Positions 51,172 through 62,500 of a DNA stretch of 64,000 nucleotides are shown here, piece after piece (position 1 is the stretch's first letter; each line of letters starts with the position of its first letter). The notes beneath the pieces were generated by a model. That model was not told where the DNA came from. It was given only the letters and a program-made list of their open reading frames with translations, and ran no database searches. The position numbers and the translations under genes were made by a program. The stretch comes from Paludibacteraceae bacterium (lineage in GTDB: Bacteria; Bacteroidota; Bacteroidia; Bacteroidales; Paludibacteraceae): assembly GCA_024401565.1 (NCBI GenBank), contig JAKSKU010000007.1, positions 1 through 64,000 on the forward strand. The letters are read 5' to 3'.

Positions 51172-51276
51172 CAACCGTTAAGCAAATGGGTTTACAATGA
51201 GTACAAACCGGAACTAGAACAGGATAGTGTTGTGGTGACGGAGGAAGATTTTGATGAGGTTGAAATTGAGGAATAA
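51172..51276 (+). pseudogene. Possible short gene remnant
   Basis: A 34-codon open stretch with no start codon. It begins QPLSKWVYNEYKPELEQDS and ends in an acidic tail (DFDEVEIEE) at TAA 51274-51276, preceded by a TGA in frame. Its acidic, protein-like composition and position before a strong terminator suggest the 3' end of a decayed gene. I do not recognise the parent. Confidence 0.3.
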
Positions 51277-51301
51277 TTAAAATTTTTACAAGAACAGATC
51301 C

Positions 51302-51343
51302 AAGAGGATGTATCAAATCAAAGAGTTTGGTGCATCCTCTTTT
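51302..51343 (+). terminator. Terminator before the GH16 gene
   Basis: A 16-bp stem AAGAGGATGTATCAAA with TTTGGTGCATCCTCTT (two wobbles), then TTT. Confidence 0.8.
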
Positions 51344-51358
51344 GGCGAAATAAAAGAG

Positions 51359-51366
51359 TAAATTTG
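51359..51366 (+). promoter_or_regulatory. GH16 gene promoter -7 element
   Basis: TAAATTTG 30 bases before the ATG at 51396; no clear -33 in register. Confidence 0.45.
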
Positions 51367-51395
51367 TCGGTAATAAACAACTATTTTTTGTCATT

Positions 51396-52979
51396 ATGAT
51401 TAAACGACTACTTATAATTGTTCCGTTACTTTTATCCGTGTTCCACACGAATGCGGAGTACAGACTTGTGTGGAGCGATGAATTTGACTCGTTCAACTCT
51501 GACGTGTGGAATCACGACATAGGTTGGGGAAACTATGGCTGGGGAAATAACGAACAGGAGTATTACACGTCTAATCCGGAAAACATCTTTGTTGAGGATT
51601 CCAAACTTAATATTGTCGCATTACGTAGTGACGCCCATAAAAATGTGTCTGACAGGATCCTTTATACGTCGGCAAAGATCCATACTCAGCAGAATGTTTC
51701 TATGAAATATGGTAAGATAGAGGCTCGCATACAGTTGCCAGAGCGTGGCCAGGGAGTGTGGCCTGCATTCTGGATGCTTGGAGAGAATCAGGAGAAGGGC
51801 TGGCCTTACTGTGGTGAGATAGATATTTGCGAGTGGCGTGGCGCCGAGCCTAACAGTGTGGTATCGACCATGCACTGGAACGGCACGAACGGAGACTACC
51901 TTCATTGTGATTATGGCCAGACACTTAAGTATAGTCGTGGATTTGACGAGGATTACTTTGTTTATGGTGTCGAGTGGACTCCGAAGAAGGCGGAATACTA
52001 TGTGATTGATGAGAAAGACGGTTCGCGTCACAATATAAATGTGATGGACATCTCTAAGGCGACGGAGGAGAATGGATTGAGTTGTTTCCACCAGGCTCAG
52101 TATATAATTCTCAATCTTGCTATGGGTGGCCAGTTTGGAGGCGATGTGGATGGCACAATTCCGTCTCGCACAATGAAAGTGGATTGGATTCGCGTCTACC
52201 AGGATAACGAATCATATCCTGAATCCAAATTATACAACAATGCTGGAGCTCAGGCTTACGGATACGATTCTAATTGCAATTTATTAAAAGACAAGCATAT
52301 ATCTACAACATATTTTTTTGCTCCAGGATGGAATGAACTTTCCGCGTCGATTGATGGAGATACGAAAAAATTGGATATCTCTCTTCCTGAGCAGACCTAC
52401 GAACGATGGCAGGCACAATTCTCGTTTAGGGCGGAAGACGTGATGGTTGAGGCTGATGAAGAGTATGATTTGAGTTTTGTGGTTGAGAGTAGCGTCGCCT
52501 TGAAAAATGTTTTGTTCAAGATCTACGACGGGGAAGACGATGCTTCATTCATGCCGGCATCAGACATGCAGTTGCTAAATATTCCAGCGAACGAGAAGAG
52601 AACAATCGTGCGTGGCAAGATGCGTTCGCCCAAAAGTATGGATGGAGTAAAGATGCTTTTTGATTTTGGCGCTAATCCTGCGGCTAACATCACTGTTTCA
52701 GACATTGTGTTGAGACGTTCCGATTGTGATGCGACGAATGTAGGAAATGTCGAGAATGAATCATATAAGGTCAGATCGGCAGGCGGATGTGTGGTTGTAA
52801 ATGCGTCGGCAGCCGGTGTTGTTGAAATATACAGTGTTGATGGAAAATGTATTGTAAAAGCAACGTTGGGTGAGGGAGAGAATTGCATACATGTCGACAC
52901 AGAGGGCTATTATATTGTAAAAAACGTGTCTGAAGGCAGATTGACTAATGTTGGTGCGTTGACAAATGCAAAAAAATAG
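51396..52979 (+). CDS. GH16 endo-beta-glucanase (laminarinase/lichenase type) with T9SS domain
   Basis: 527 residues. A signal peptide ending TNA-E is followed by a family 16 domain (LVWSDEFDSFNSDVWNHDIG, GWGNNEQEYYT). The catalytic motif is CGEIDICEWRG, matching E-x-D-x-x-E, and the conserved GVWPAFWMLG precedes it. GH16 enzymes cut beta-1,3 or mixed beta-1,3-1,4-glucans with retention. Residues ~290-450 form a second beta-sandwich that looks like a carbohydrate-binding module, and the end (AGVVEIYSVDGKCIVKATLG, GYYIVKNVSEGR) resembles a type A T9SS domain. The stop is 35 bases before the LD-carboxypeptidase gene. Confidence 0.93.
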   Translation: MIKRLLIIVPLLLSVFHTNAEYRLVWSDEFDSFNSDVWNHDIGWGNYGWGNNEQEYYTSNPENIFVEDSKLNIVALRSDAHKNVSDRILYTSAKIHTQQNVSMKYGKIEARIQLPERGQGVWPAFWMLGENQEKGWPYCGEIDICEWRGAEPNSVVSTMHWNGTNGDYLHCDYGQTLKYSRGFDEDYFVYGVEWTPKKAEYYVIDEKDGSRHNINVMDISKATEENGLSCFHQAQYIILNLAMGGQFGGDVDGTIPSRTMKVDWIRVYQDNESYPESKLYNNAGAQAYGYDSNCNLLKDKHISTTYFFAPGWNELSASIDGDTKKLDISLPEQTYERWQAQFSFRAEDVMVEADEEYDLSFVVESSVALKNVLFKIYDGEDDASFMPASDMQLLNIPANEKRTIVRGKMRSPKSMDGVKMLFDFGANPAANITVSDIVLRRSDCDATNVGNVENESYKVRSAGGCVVVNASAAGVVEIYSVDGKCIVKATLGEGENCIHVDTEGYYIVKNVSEGRLTNVGALTNAKK

Positions 52980-52987
52980 TAACTTTG
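52959..52987 (+). promoter_or_regulatory. Promoter of the LD-carboxypeptidase gene
   Basis: TTG (52959-52961), 18 bases, TAACTTTG (52980-52987), then CA. The -33 box is inside the GH16 coding sequence. Confidence 0.6.
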
Positions 52988-53014
52988 CATGTTGAATCAA
53001 ATTAGTTTTGTATT

Positions 53015-54061
53015 ATGAAATTCATACATACTCTTTTTGCAGCTTGTTGCGGAACGATGTTTTTGTCATCTTGTGGGGATGACATCACTAACGAGTATAT
53101 CACAAACGAATACACAAACATATACAATAAAGAGTATTACTCAACTGTTCTTTCCAACCAAAAGGAGATAACAGAGGATATTCGTGCTCCATTTTTGAAG
53201 AAGGGGGACACGGTAGCGGTTTTTGCATTGTCGAATGCGGTTTCGAAGTCGGAAATGTCGGCAGGAATCGAGACACTCAAAAGCTGGGGCCTAAATGTGA
53301 TTGAGGCGGACAATCTTTATAATGTAGACGGCAGATATGCAGGCACGTTGGCAGAGAGAGTTGATGGCACACAGAAATTAATTAATAATCCGTCGGTGAA
53401 GGCTTTGATTGCCGCACGTGGAGGCTACGGTGCCGCAATGACACTTCCGTTCATTGATTTGGAGGCTCTGACAGAGCGTCCGAAATGGATAGTTGGTTAT
53501 AGTGACGTCACTGCCCTTCATGCCGCGGTCAATAATCTTGGTGTGGAGACAATCCATGGTGGCATGGTGCAGAACCTTTCTAATGCCACTACTTCTGAAA
53601 GTCTTCGTAAGGCTTTGTTTGGTGAGGCTGAAGGATTGCAGATTTCTACAAATAAAAATTGTAAAGAGGGTATTGCCGAGGGTAGATTAGTAGGTGGAAA
53701 CCTTTCGTTGATCTACAGCCTCGGTGGCACAGCTTACGATTTGAACACAAAGCAGGCGATTCTTTTCATCGAGGACACTGGTGAGAGCAACTACAGTTTG
53801 GACAGAATGCTTACTCAGCTTAAGTTGAGCGGCAAACTTGATAATATTGTCGGTGTTGTTGTAGGCCAGTTTATCAAGATGAACCAGGGTAACGACAAGA
53901 GTGTAGAGGAGATTATTGCAAGTAAGTTTGCTGACCAGGATATTCCGATCATGTATGGAGTCAACGTCGGACATGATCAGCCAAATAATGCAATTTGTCT
54001 TGGCAGACGTGTGAGGTTGACAGTCGACGCTACGAATGCATCGTTGAAATACGTTGATTAA
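53015..54061 (+). CDS. LD-carboxypeptidase (peptidase S66) lipoprotein
   Basis: 348 residues. The lipobox LSSC is followed by GDD, so the protein is a lipoprotein, probably surface or periplasmic. After a Tyr/Asn-rich linker (TNEYITNEYTNIYNKEY), the S66 domain shows LIAARGGYGA, IVGYSDVTALH (nucleophile Ser in GYSD), ILFIEDTGE (Glu) and NVGHDQPN (His), the catalytic triad of LdcA/MccF. It removes the terminal D-alanine from tetrapeptide stems during peptidoglycan recycling, or cleaves similar amide bonds. Its export as a lipoprotein differs from cytosolic LdcA of Escherichia coli. Confidence 0.88.
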   Translation: MKFIHTLFAACCGTMFLSSCGDDITNEYITNEYTNIYNKEYYSTVLSNQKEITEDIRAPFLKKGDTVAVFALSNAVSKSEMSAGIETLKSWGLNVIEADNLYNVDGRYAGTLAERVDGTQKLINNPSVKALIAARGGYGAAMTLPFIDLEALTERPKWIVGYSDVTALHAAVNNLGVETIHGGMVQNLSNATTSESLRKALFGEAEGLQISTNKNCKEGIAEGRLVGGNLSLIYSLGGTAYDLNTKQAILFIEDTGESNYSLDRMLTQLKLSGKLDNIVGVVVGQFIKMNQGNDKSVEEIIASKFADQDIPIMYGVNVGHDQPNNAICLGRRVRLTVDATNASLKYVD

Positions 54062-54228
54062 GATTCAGGTTTCAAGTATTGTAATTTGCCTGTTCTTATT
54101 TCACAACCGTGGAAAGGTTGATTTTATTAGGCCATGGTTGATGATTGTCGAAGACAATTAGCTACCGTGGGGAGATAGATCCATAGGCAAATAATATTGT
54201 CAGAATAAATAAGAAAAATTAAGATATA

Positions 54229-56322
54229 ATGGAGAAGAAATATAAGAGAACGACCGTAACGTCTGCTCTTCCGTATGCCAACGGACCAGTGCACATCGGT
54301 CACCTTGCAGGAGTATATGTGCCTGCTGATATCTACGTCCGTTACCTTCGTTTGAAGGGAGAGGATGTGATTTTCATCGGAGGTTCTGATGAGCACGGAG
54401 TACCTGTAACTATCCGTGCAAGAAAAGAGGGTATCACTCCACAGGATGTTGTGGACCGTTACCACAAGATTATCAAGGATTCATTCAAGGAGTTTGGAAT
54501 TTCTTTCGACGTCTACTCACGTACAACTTCTAAGACACATCATAAGCTAGCGTCTGATTTCTTCAAGACTTTGTACGACAACGGCAAGTTTGTGGAGCAG
54601 ACAAGCGAGCAGTACTACGACGAGGAGGCTAAGACATTCTTGGCAGACCGCTATATCGTAGGTGAGTGTCCACGTTGCCACGCTCAGGGAGCATACGGTG
54701 ACCAGTGTGAGAAGTGTGGTAGCACACTATCGCCAGAGGAGTTGATCAACCCAGTTAGTAAGCTATCTGGATCGAAACCAGTTAAGCGACCTACTAAGCA
54801 CTGGTTCTTGCCTTTGAACCAGCACCAGGATTGGTTGAAGAAGTGGATTTTGGAGGATCACAAAGAGTGGCGTCCAAATGTATACGGACAGTGTAAGAGC
54901 TGGTTGGACATGGATCTTCAGCCACGTGCTGTGACTCGCGACTTGGAGTGGGGTATTCCAGTGCCAGTCGAGGGTGCAGAGGGCAAAGTGCTTTACGTAT
55001 GGTTCGATGCTCCAATCGGATATATCAGCAACACAAAGGAGATGTGTGACGCTAATCCAGAGAAATACGGAAACTGGGAGAAGTGGTGGAAGGACGAGGA
55101 CACTCGTTTGATTCACTTCATCGGTAAGGATAACATCGTGTTCCACTGTATCGTCTTCCCAGCAATGCTAAAGGCAGAGGGCAGCTACATCCTTCCAGAC
55201 AACGTGCCAAGCAACGAGTTCTTGAACCTTGAGGGCGACAAGATCTCTACATCACGCAACTGGGCTGTATGGTTGAACGAGTATTTGGTTGACTTCCCAG
55301 GAAAGCAGGATGTGCTTCGTTATGTGTTGACAGCCAACGCTCCTGAGACAAAGGATAACGACTTTACTTGGAAAGACTATCAGGCTCGCAACAACAATGA
55401 GCTTGTAGCAATCTACGGTAACTTCATCAACCGTGCTTTGGTGCTTACTTCTAAGTATTTCGACGGTAAAGTGCCAGCTCTTAAGGAGTTGACAGACTAC
55501 GATAAGGAGACTTTGAAAGAGTTCGCTGATGTCAAGGCAAAACTTGAGCAGTTGCTAGACAACTTCAAGTTCCGTGACGCTCAGAAGGAGGCAATGAACT
55601 TGGCTCGTATCGGAAACAAATACTTGGCAGAGACAGAGCCATGGAAGCTTGCAAAGACAGACATGGACCGTACTGCGTCGATTCTACATATCGCATTGCA
55701 GATTGCAGCTAACTTGGCAATCGCGTTCGAGCCATTCTTGCCATTCTCATCAGAGAAGCTACGCAAGATGCTTAACATGCAGACATTCGAGTGGAATCAG
55801 TTAGGAAAGACAGATTTGCTTGCAGTAGGAGCAGAGTTGGGCAAGGCAGAATTGTTGTTTGAGAAGATTGAGGACGCATTGGTGGATGCACAGGTTAAGC
55901 GTCTACAGGATATCAAGGCTCAGAATGAGGCAGCAGCTGCTGAGGCAGAGGCTAAGCTAAAGGCAGAGTCGTGGAAGCCAGAGCCAGTGAAGGAATACGC
56001 TGATTTCGAAGGCTTTGAGAAGCTTGACATCCGCGTCGGCAAGATTCTAGAGTGCACTAACGTACCAAAGTCGGATAAATTGCTTCAGTTTAAGATCGAC
56101 GACGGTATGGGCGGCCGCACAATTCTTTCTGGTATCGCAAAGAGCTACCCTAATCCTGCAGAGCTAGTAGGCAAGCAGGTATGTTTCGTGGCAAACTTCA
56201 AGCCAAGAAAGATGATGGGTATCGAAAGTCAGGGAATGATTATGTCAGCCGTTAACAGCGACGGAAAGCTTGTTGTGATTTCACCAAGCAAGGAAGTTGC
56301 CAACGGATGTGAGGTAGGATAA
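54229..56322 (+). CDS. metG: Methionyl-tRNA synthetase
   Basis: 697 residues. The HIGH motif is in [11 protein letters not shown]; the zinc ribbon is [18 protein letters not shown]; the KMSKS-equivalent is [10 protein letters not shown]. The last ~110 residues are the EMAP/Trbp111 tRNA-binding domain ([34 protein letters not shown]). It charges tRNA-Met with methionine. It is transcribed alone, with a 167-base upstream gap that shows no clear promoter or riboswitch, and ends at a GAGACG palindrome. Confidence 0.97.
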   Translation: MEKKYKRTTVTSALPYANGPVHIGHLAGVYVPADIYVRYLRLKGEDVIFIGGSDEHGVPVTIRARKEGITPQDVVDRYHKIIKDSFKEFGISFDVYSRTTSKTHHKLASDFFKTLYDNGKFVEQTSEQYYDEEAKTFLADRYIVGECPRCHAQGAYGDQCEKCGSTLSPEELINPVSKLSGSKPVKRPTKHWFLPLNQHQDWLKKWILEDHKEWRPNVYGQCKSWLDMDLQPRAVTRDLEWGIPVPVEGAEGKVLYVWFDAPIGYISNTKEMCDANPEKYGNWEKWWKDEDTRLIHFIGKDNIVFHCIVFPAMLKAEGSYILPDNVPSNEFLNLEGDKISTSRNWAVWLNEYLVDFPGKQDVLRYVLTANAPETKDNDFTWKDYQARNNNELVAIYGNFINRALVLTSKYFDGKVPALKELTDYDKETLKEFADVKAKLEQLLDNFKFRDAQKEAMNLARIGNKYLAETEPWKLAKTDMDRTASILHIALQIAANLAIAFEPFLPFSSEKLRKMLNMQTFEWNQLGKTDLLAVGAELGKAELLFEKIEDALVDAQVKRLQDIKAQNEAAAAEAEAKLKAESWKPEPVKEYADFEGFEKLDIRVGKILECTNVPKSDKLLQFKIDDGMGGRTILSGIAKSYPNPAELVGKQVCFVANFKPRKMMGIESQGMIMSAVNSDGKLVVISPSKEVANGCEVG

Positions 56323-56333
56323 TAAACAAATTC

Positions 56334-56369
56334 AGCAGAGACGTAACATGCGTCTCTGCTAATATTTTT
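56334..56369 (+). terminator. metG terminator; GAGACG palindrome copy F
   Basis: A perfect 10-bp stem AGCAGAGACG (56334-56343) with CGTCTCTGCT (56351-56360), loop TAACATG, then AATATTTTT. Confidence 0.85.
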
Positions 56370-56543
56370 AACTAGAACTCTATAACATTTTAAGCGTAGC
56401 AAACGTGCACGCTATAAATCCAGTGCTAAACATTTGGAGAGACAATGTGCAACCTTCTACTTTTTGTGTATCTTATTAATGCATATTTGTTTGGCACATT
56501 TTTTGTGGAAAAATTGAGAGTGATAACATATAAGTGACACACA

Positions 56544-59500
56544 ATGAACTTAAAAAGATTTAAGCTGAGATCGCTGTTGGTGGTTTTGGCACTATCTTTT
56601 GTCGCGTTAACCGGGTCGGCAAAAGATGTCGTTTACGTAAAATCAGGAGGCAGTGGAAATGGTAGCTCCTGGAGTAATGCAATTGGTAATATCCAGCAAG
56701 CTGTGGATTCCGCAGCGAAAAAAGGTGCTGATGTTTGGGTGGCAAAGGGAACCTATACCAGTGATGCATCTGCAGTCGTTAACCTAAGACCTGGAGTAAG
56801 TCTGTATGGTGGATTTGCGGGAACAGAGACTTCCTTAGCAGCCAGAGACACAGCAAAAAATCCAACAATCATAGATGGTCGTAAAGGTCATCGTGGTATC
56901 AATCAGGACAAAGCGTTTGCTGATGACGCGGCTGTTGTAGTGGATGGATTTACGATCCAGAACTGCTCGTCATCGTATTTTGGTGGAGCATATTTGAGAA
57001 AAAACGCAACAGTCAACAACTGTATTTTCAGAAGCAATTACGCGACAGCCTATGGTTTGGCCATGTATGCGGAATATGCAACAATCAAAAATTGTATAAT
57101 CTGTGACAACAACTGTACCGTCGCTTATCAAACAGTGTATTTGAGCAATTCGGTAATGGACAGTTGTGTCGTAAAGAACAATAAGGCGTATTATACATCC
57201 GGAATTTACGCGTATTCTTCAACTGTGTCTAATACGAAGTTTGATTCAAATACAGATACTTATAAATCTGGCGATGCTCTTGTATATTTGTACAGTTCCA
57301 AATTGATCAATTGTGAGTTGACAAACAACACTGGACGTAATGCAGGAGTAAAAGCATTGTATAACTCTTTTGTCGGTGGTTGTACGATATCAAACAATAA
57401 GAGTACAAACAACAGTGTTGTCCATGTTGAAAACAGTTCTAAAATTGAGGATACGGAAATCATTGAGAATGAAGGCATTGATTATGAGATTGTCTATGTC
57501 TACAATTCATCTCAGATGAACCGTTGTAAGGTTTACGGCAATGTGGTTGACAAAAATCATAATATCGTCAATATTCTTAAATCTTCTACTCTTTCAAACT
57601 CGTTGATTTATGGCAATAAGAGTTTGAATTCTTCGTCTCATCCTCTACGAATGACAGAATCTTCAAAGATGATTAACTCAACATTTGTTGATAATGAGAC
57701 CGGAGCTTCATCGGCATTCACAATAGAGAATTGTTCAGTGGTTAATTCCATTGTCGTTGGCACAAAATTTGCAAACGCATTTACTAGTTATGTCGAGCAG
57801 AAAGGAACGAATACATTCTCTCACTCTATGATCGAAGGCGGTGTCGCTGGAGACGGAAATATCTCCGGATCAAAAGAGTTGGCCTCTTTTGCTGATGCAG
57901 AAAAAGGAGATTATTCATTGTCTGAGACTTCATATTGTATCAATGCTGGAACGGATGTAGATGAGACTATTGACTTGTTAGGCAAGGCAAGAAAACAGAG
58001 CAAAGCTGTGGATATGGGTGCGATCGAGTCGAAACATGAGAAGATTGCTCTTCCATCTATTGCCGAAATACTATATGTGAAGGAGGGTTCAAAGGGAGAC
58101 GGTACAAGTTGGAAATCTGCGTTTGGTGATATCAATGAGGCGATAAAGTTGGCTGCAAGAGATGGCAAGAGACATCAGATTTGGGTTGCCGCCGGCACAT
58201 ATTATGGCGACACTACAACTTCAACTCCGGTGTTGTATCTCGAAAAAGGAGTAGATTTGTATGGAGGTTTTGCAGGTGTTGAGACGTCATTGGCGAAAAG
58301 AGACGCGGCAAACAATCCTACTATCATTGATGGAAAAAAGGCAAGACGTGTTATCACTCAGAATTATGGCTTTGCCGATTCGATGGCTGTCGTGGTTGAT
58401 GGCTTTACAATTCAGAATGGTACGGCTGTAGATGGTGGAGGCGCATATATACGAAATAACACCACAATCAACAACTGTATCATCAAAGGAAACAGTGCGT
58501 CAAACTATGGTTTAGCAGTGTATGCGATAGGTGCCGCAATCAAGAATTGTCAGATTGAGGGTAATACTTATACTAGTTCTGCAAAAAGAACTGTCTATAT
58601 GAATAATTGTATTATGGACAGTTGTGTGGTAAGGAACAATAGCGCATATGAGCATTCAAGCGTTTATGCGGAGAATGGCTCAAAAGTAAGCAACTGTGAG
58701 TTTGGAGGAAGTACAAACAGATATAGTGATTATAAGGGTGCTTACTTCAACGCTTCAAATGTAAGCAATTGTAAGTTTGGAAAGACTAATGGATCTGGCT
58801 CGTGTGCTGATATACGAAATGGATCAACCATGTTCAACTGTGTGTTTGAGGACATCACAGGTATTACAGGAAATGTATTGTATGTTGCGGGCAAATCTGT
58901 AGCGGATAGTTGTCAGTTTTTAGGAAATACAACATCAGGCGATTTGATCTCTTTGTATGATGGAGTTACTCTAAAACGCAGTAGAATAGTTGGTAATAAT
59001 ATCACATTGAACAAACTATTGTATGCTAGTAATTATTCGACAATATCTAATACATTGATCATCGACAATAAGAGTACGAGCTCATATTCTCTATTCTATT
59101 TGTACAGTAATTCAATGATGGTCAACTGTACTTTTACCAATAATTCAAGCAATGTTGGACATCAGATTCATATGTCTAATTCCACATTGAAGAATTCAAT
59201 AGTTGTTGGTAACAAAAGACCTGCTGGTTACGGCAGTATTTTGAGCCTTGAGGGAACAAATACTGTAAGTCATAATATGTTGGAGGCCACAGTGATAGGC
59301 ACAGACAATATTGATGCTACGATGAAGCTTGTGGCGTTCACAGATCCTGAGAATGGAGATTATTCATTGACGGAGAAATCATATTGTATTAACGCTGGTG
59401 CCGACGTCACTGATAATGTCGATTTGTTGGGAAATGCAAGAAAGCAAGGTGGAGCTGTAGATATGGGAGCCATTGAGTCGGCATATAAGGAAGGTGTCTC

Positions 59501-62500
59501 ATTTGCAAAATGTGGTGAGATAGTATATGTCAAGGAGGGTTCTAAAGGCGACGGTTCAAGCTGGAAGTCAGCATTCGGAAATTTGCAGGATGCGATGTCA
59601 GCTGCGTCAGTCGACGGCAAACGTCATCAGATTTGGGTGGCAGCCGGTACGTATACAGGCGATTCCACTCGTTCTTATGTAGTCAACCTAAGCCGAGGAA
59701 TCAGCCTATTTGGAGGATTTGCCGGAACAGAGACATCTATCGCTGATCGTGATACAGCCAAGAATCCTACTGTCCTTGATGGTGGAAAGGCAAGAATGGT
59801 AGTTTCTCAGAATTATGGATTCCCTGATTCTATGGCAGTCGTAGTTGATGGCTTTGTCATCCAGAATGGATTTGCTGTAAACGGAGGTGGTGTTAACATA
59901 ACAACAAACACTACAATCAATAACTGTATCATTAGAAATAACACTGCGACTGAAAACGGTTCGGCTGTTTATGCAAACAATGCAACAATCAAGAACACAC
60001 AGATTGTTGACAATACATATTCTAACAGCATGAATTCAAACATCCGATTGATAAAATCGGTGATGGATAGTTGTATAGTCAAGAACAATAGTTCTTATTA
60101 TCACCTGTTTAATGCAGATAATAATTCAGTTGTTAGCAATTGTGAAGTTGTAGGTAATAAAGTCTACAAATCAGGTTCAGATTATAGAGGATCTTATTTC
60201 TCATCTTGTACAGTTAGCAACTGTAAGTTTATGAATACAGATGGAGATGGAGCGTCTATCGAGTTGCGTGGATCAGCCGTAATGAGAAATTGTTTGGTTG
60301 AAGGAAACACAAACATAAATTCTTATCTGTTATATGTTAGAGATGCTTTAATTGAAGACTGTCAGATTCTAAACAACACATCGAAAGACGTTAAATCAGG
60401 TAGATCAATAATGTTGTATGTGTATGAAGGAAAAGCTAACAGATGTGTGATTAAGGGAAATGTCACTAATAATCGTTTGGTTGAGGTATGTTATTCGGCA
60501 GGTATACTTTCAAACTCTTTAATCTGTGATAACTTCTGTAACGCAAATGAAGCAGTTATTAATCTGTTCTCTTCGACGGTATACAACTGTACAATAGCCC
60601 GAAATAAAACTAGTTGCAGATACGTCATTGGTTTGTCTAATTCGACTTTGAAGAACTCAATAGTTGTGGGCAACAAGATGCTCGCCGAGTACTCATCAGT
60701 TTTGGAAAGAAATGGAGATTGTAAAATCATAAATAATATGATTGAGTCGACAGGTTTGCCAAATAATATAGATGGTACAATGAGTAGGGCTGCATTTGTT
60801 GATCCTGATAATGATGACTTCTCATTGTCTGCGAACTCGCTATGTATTAATGCTGGTGTTGACGTTGCTGGTGATTTGGATCTTTTTGGAAACGAAAGAA
60901 AGCAAGGTGGAGCTGTGGATATGGGAGCTATCGAGTCTGCTCATGAAAAAGCACCGGAAAGCAAGCCATGTGGAGAGATCGTTTATGTAAAACTTGGTTC
61001 AAAGGGCGACGGTTCAAGCTGGAAGTCAGCATTTGGTGATATTCAGGAGGCTATTTTTGCAGCGTCGGCTGATGGTAAAAAACATCAGATTTGGGTGGCT
61101 TCTGGAACATATTATGGCGACTCTACACTTAATACTGTGTTGAGTGTCGCAGGAGGCGTTAGCTTATACGGAGGTTTTGCTGGAACCGAAACATCCCTTG
61201 CTGATAGAGACACTGCTAAGAATCCTACTGTCATTGATGGTAAGAATAAGCAACGAGTAATTAGTCAGAATCATGATTTTATTGATTCGATGGGAGTTGT
61301 GATCGATGGATTCACAATACAAAATGGTTATGCAAAATATGGTGGTGGTGTTTATTTAAGTAAGAATGGCACTTTGAACAACTGTATAGTCAAGCAATGT
61401 TCTGCAGTTGATGGTGGATTGGCAATTTACTCTAAGGGTGGAAATGTGACTAATTCAGTTATTTGTTACAACGATGATATCAATACTGCCAATATTAATA
61501 AAGATGGTATTTTGAATTCTATAGGCGGATTTGTTGACAGCTGTATCTTCAAGAATAATAAAATGTTTGGAGCAAGTGCTTTGTATACTTCAAAAAACGC
61601 TGTCGTGACAAATTGTGTTTTTGAAGGAAACTACTGTCAGAATAATTATGTCGTTTATATCGATGAGTCTAAAATATCAGATTGTAAGATAATCAACAAT
61701 GGAGGTGAGACTTGTCGTGGTATAGTGGAGTTTATTAGTTCTACCGTTGACAGACTGTTGATTGATGGAAATCAATCGTCTCGCTATATGGTCTATATAA
61801 ACAACAGTACGATATCAAATTCTCTAATCACCAACTGTAAGAATGGCGGAGATAATGTCATAGATACTTGGAGAACGAATTCAATCATAAACTGTACTGT
61901 GACAGACAACGTGTCTAAATATTATTCATATTCTGGAACTTCAAGTTCTCAGATACTCAACTCAATCATTGTTGGCAACAAGTATGCGAATGGTACAGAC
62001 AATATTAATTTGAGTGGAACTAAAGTCAAGTACTCTTTGCTTAATGGTGGTGCCGATGGTGAAGGTAATATATCTGGCAACAAGTCGAGTGCGGCATTCA
62101 AGGATCCTGCAAATAAAGATTATTCATTATCTGGAACATCTCTTTGTATAAACGCAGGAACGGATGTTTCTTACACTCAGGATTTGCTTGGTAACGAAAG
62201 AAAGCAGAGTGACGCTGTGGATATGGGTGCAATCGAGTCTGAGTATTCTGAAAGAGCATCAGTCGGAAACATCATCTATGTAAAGGCGGGTGCTAATGGA
62301 AATGGTTTGAATTGGGATGACGCGTTTGGTGAAATCAATCAGGCGATAACACTTGCGTCTACAACAAGAAATAAACATCAGATCTGGGTGGCAAAGGGCA
62401 CTTACCTAGGTGACACATCATTGGCTTCTGCAATTTCTCTAGTCCCTGGAGTCAGCTTGTATGGTGGATTTGCCGGAACAGAATCATCTTTGGATGAGAG

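Noticed and set aside
54062..54228. Riboswitch or T-box upstream of metG
   Set aside because: Only short hairpins (CAACC...GGTTG, TTGTC...GACAA) are visible; no SAM riboswitch or T-box specifier pattern is recognisable.
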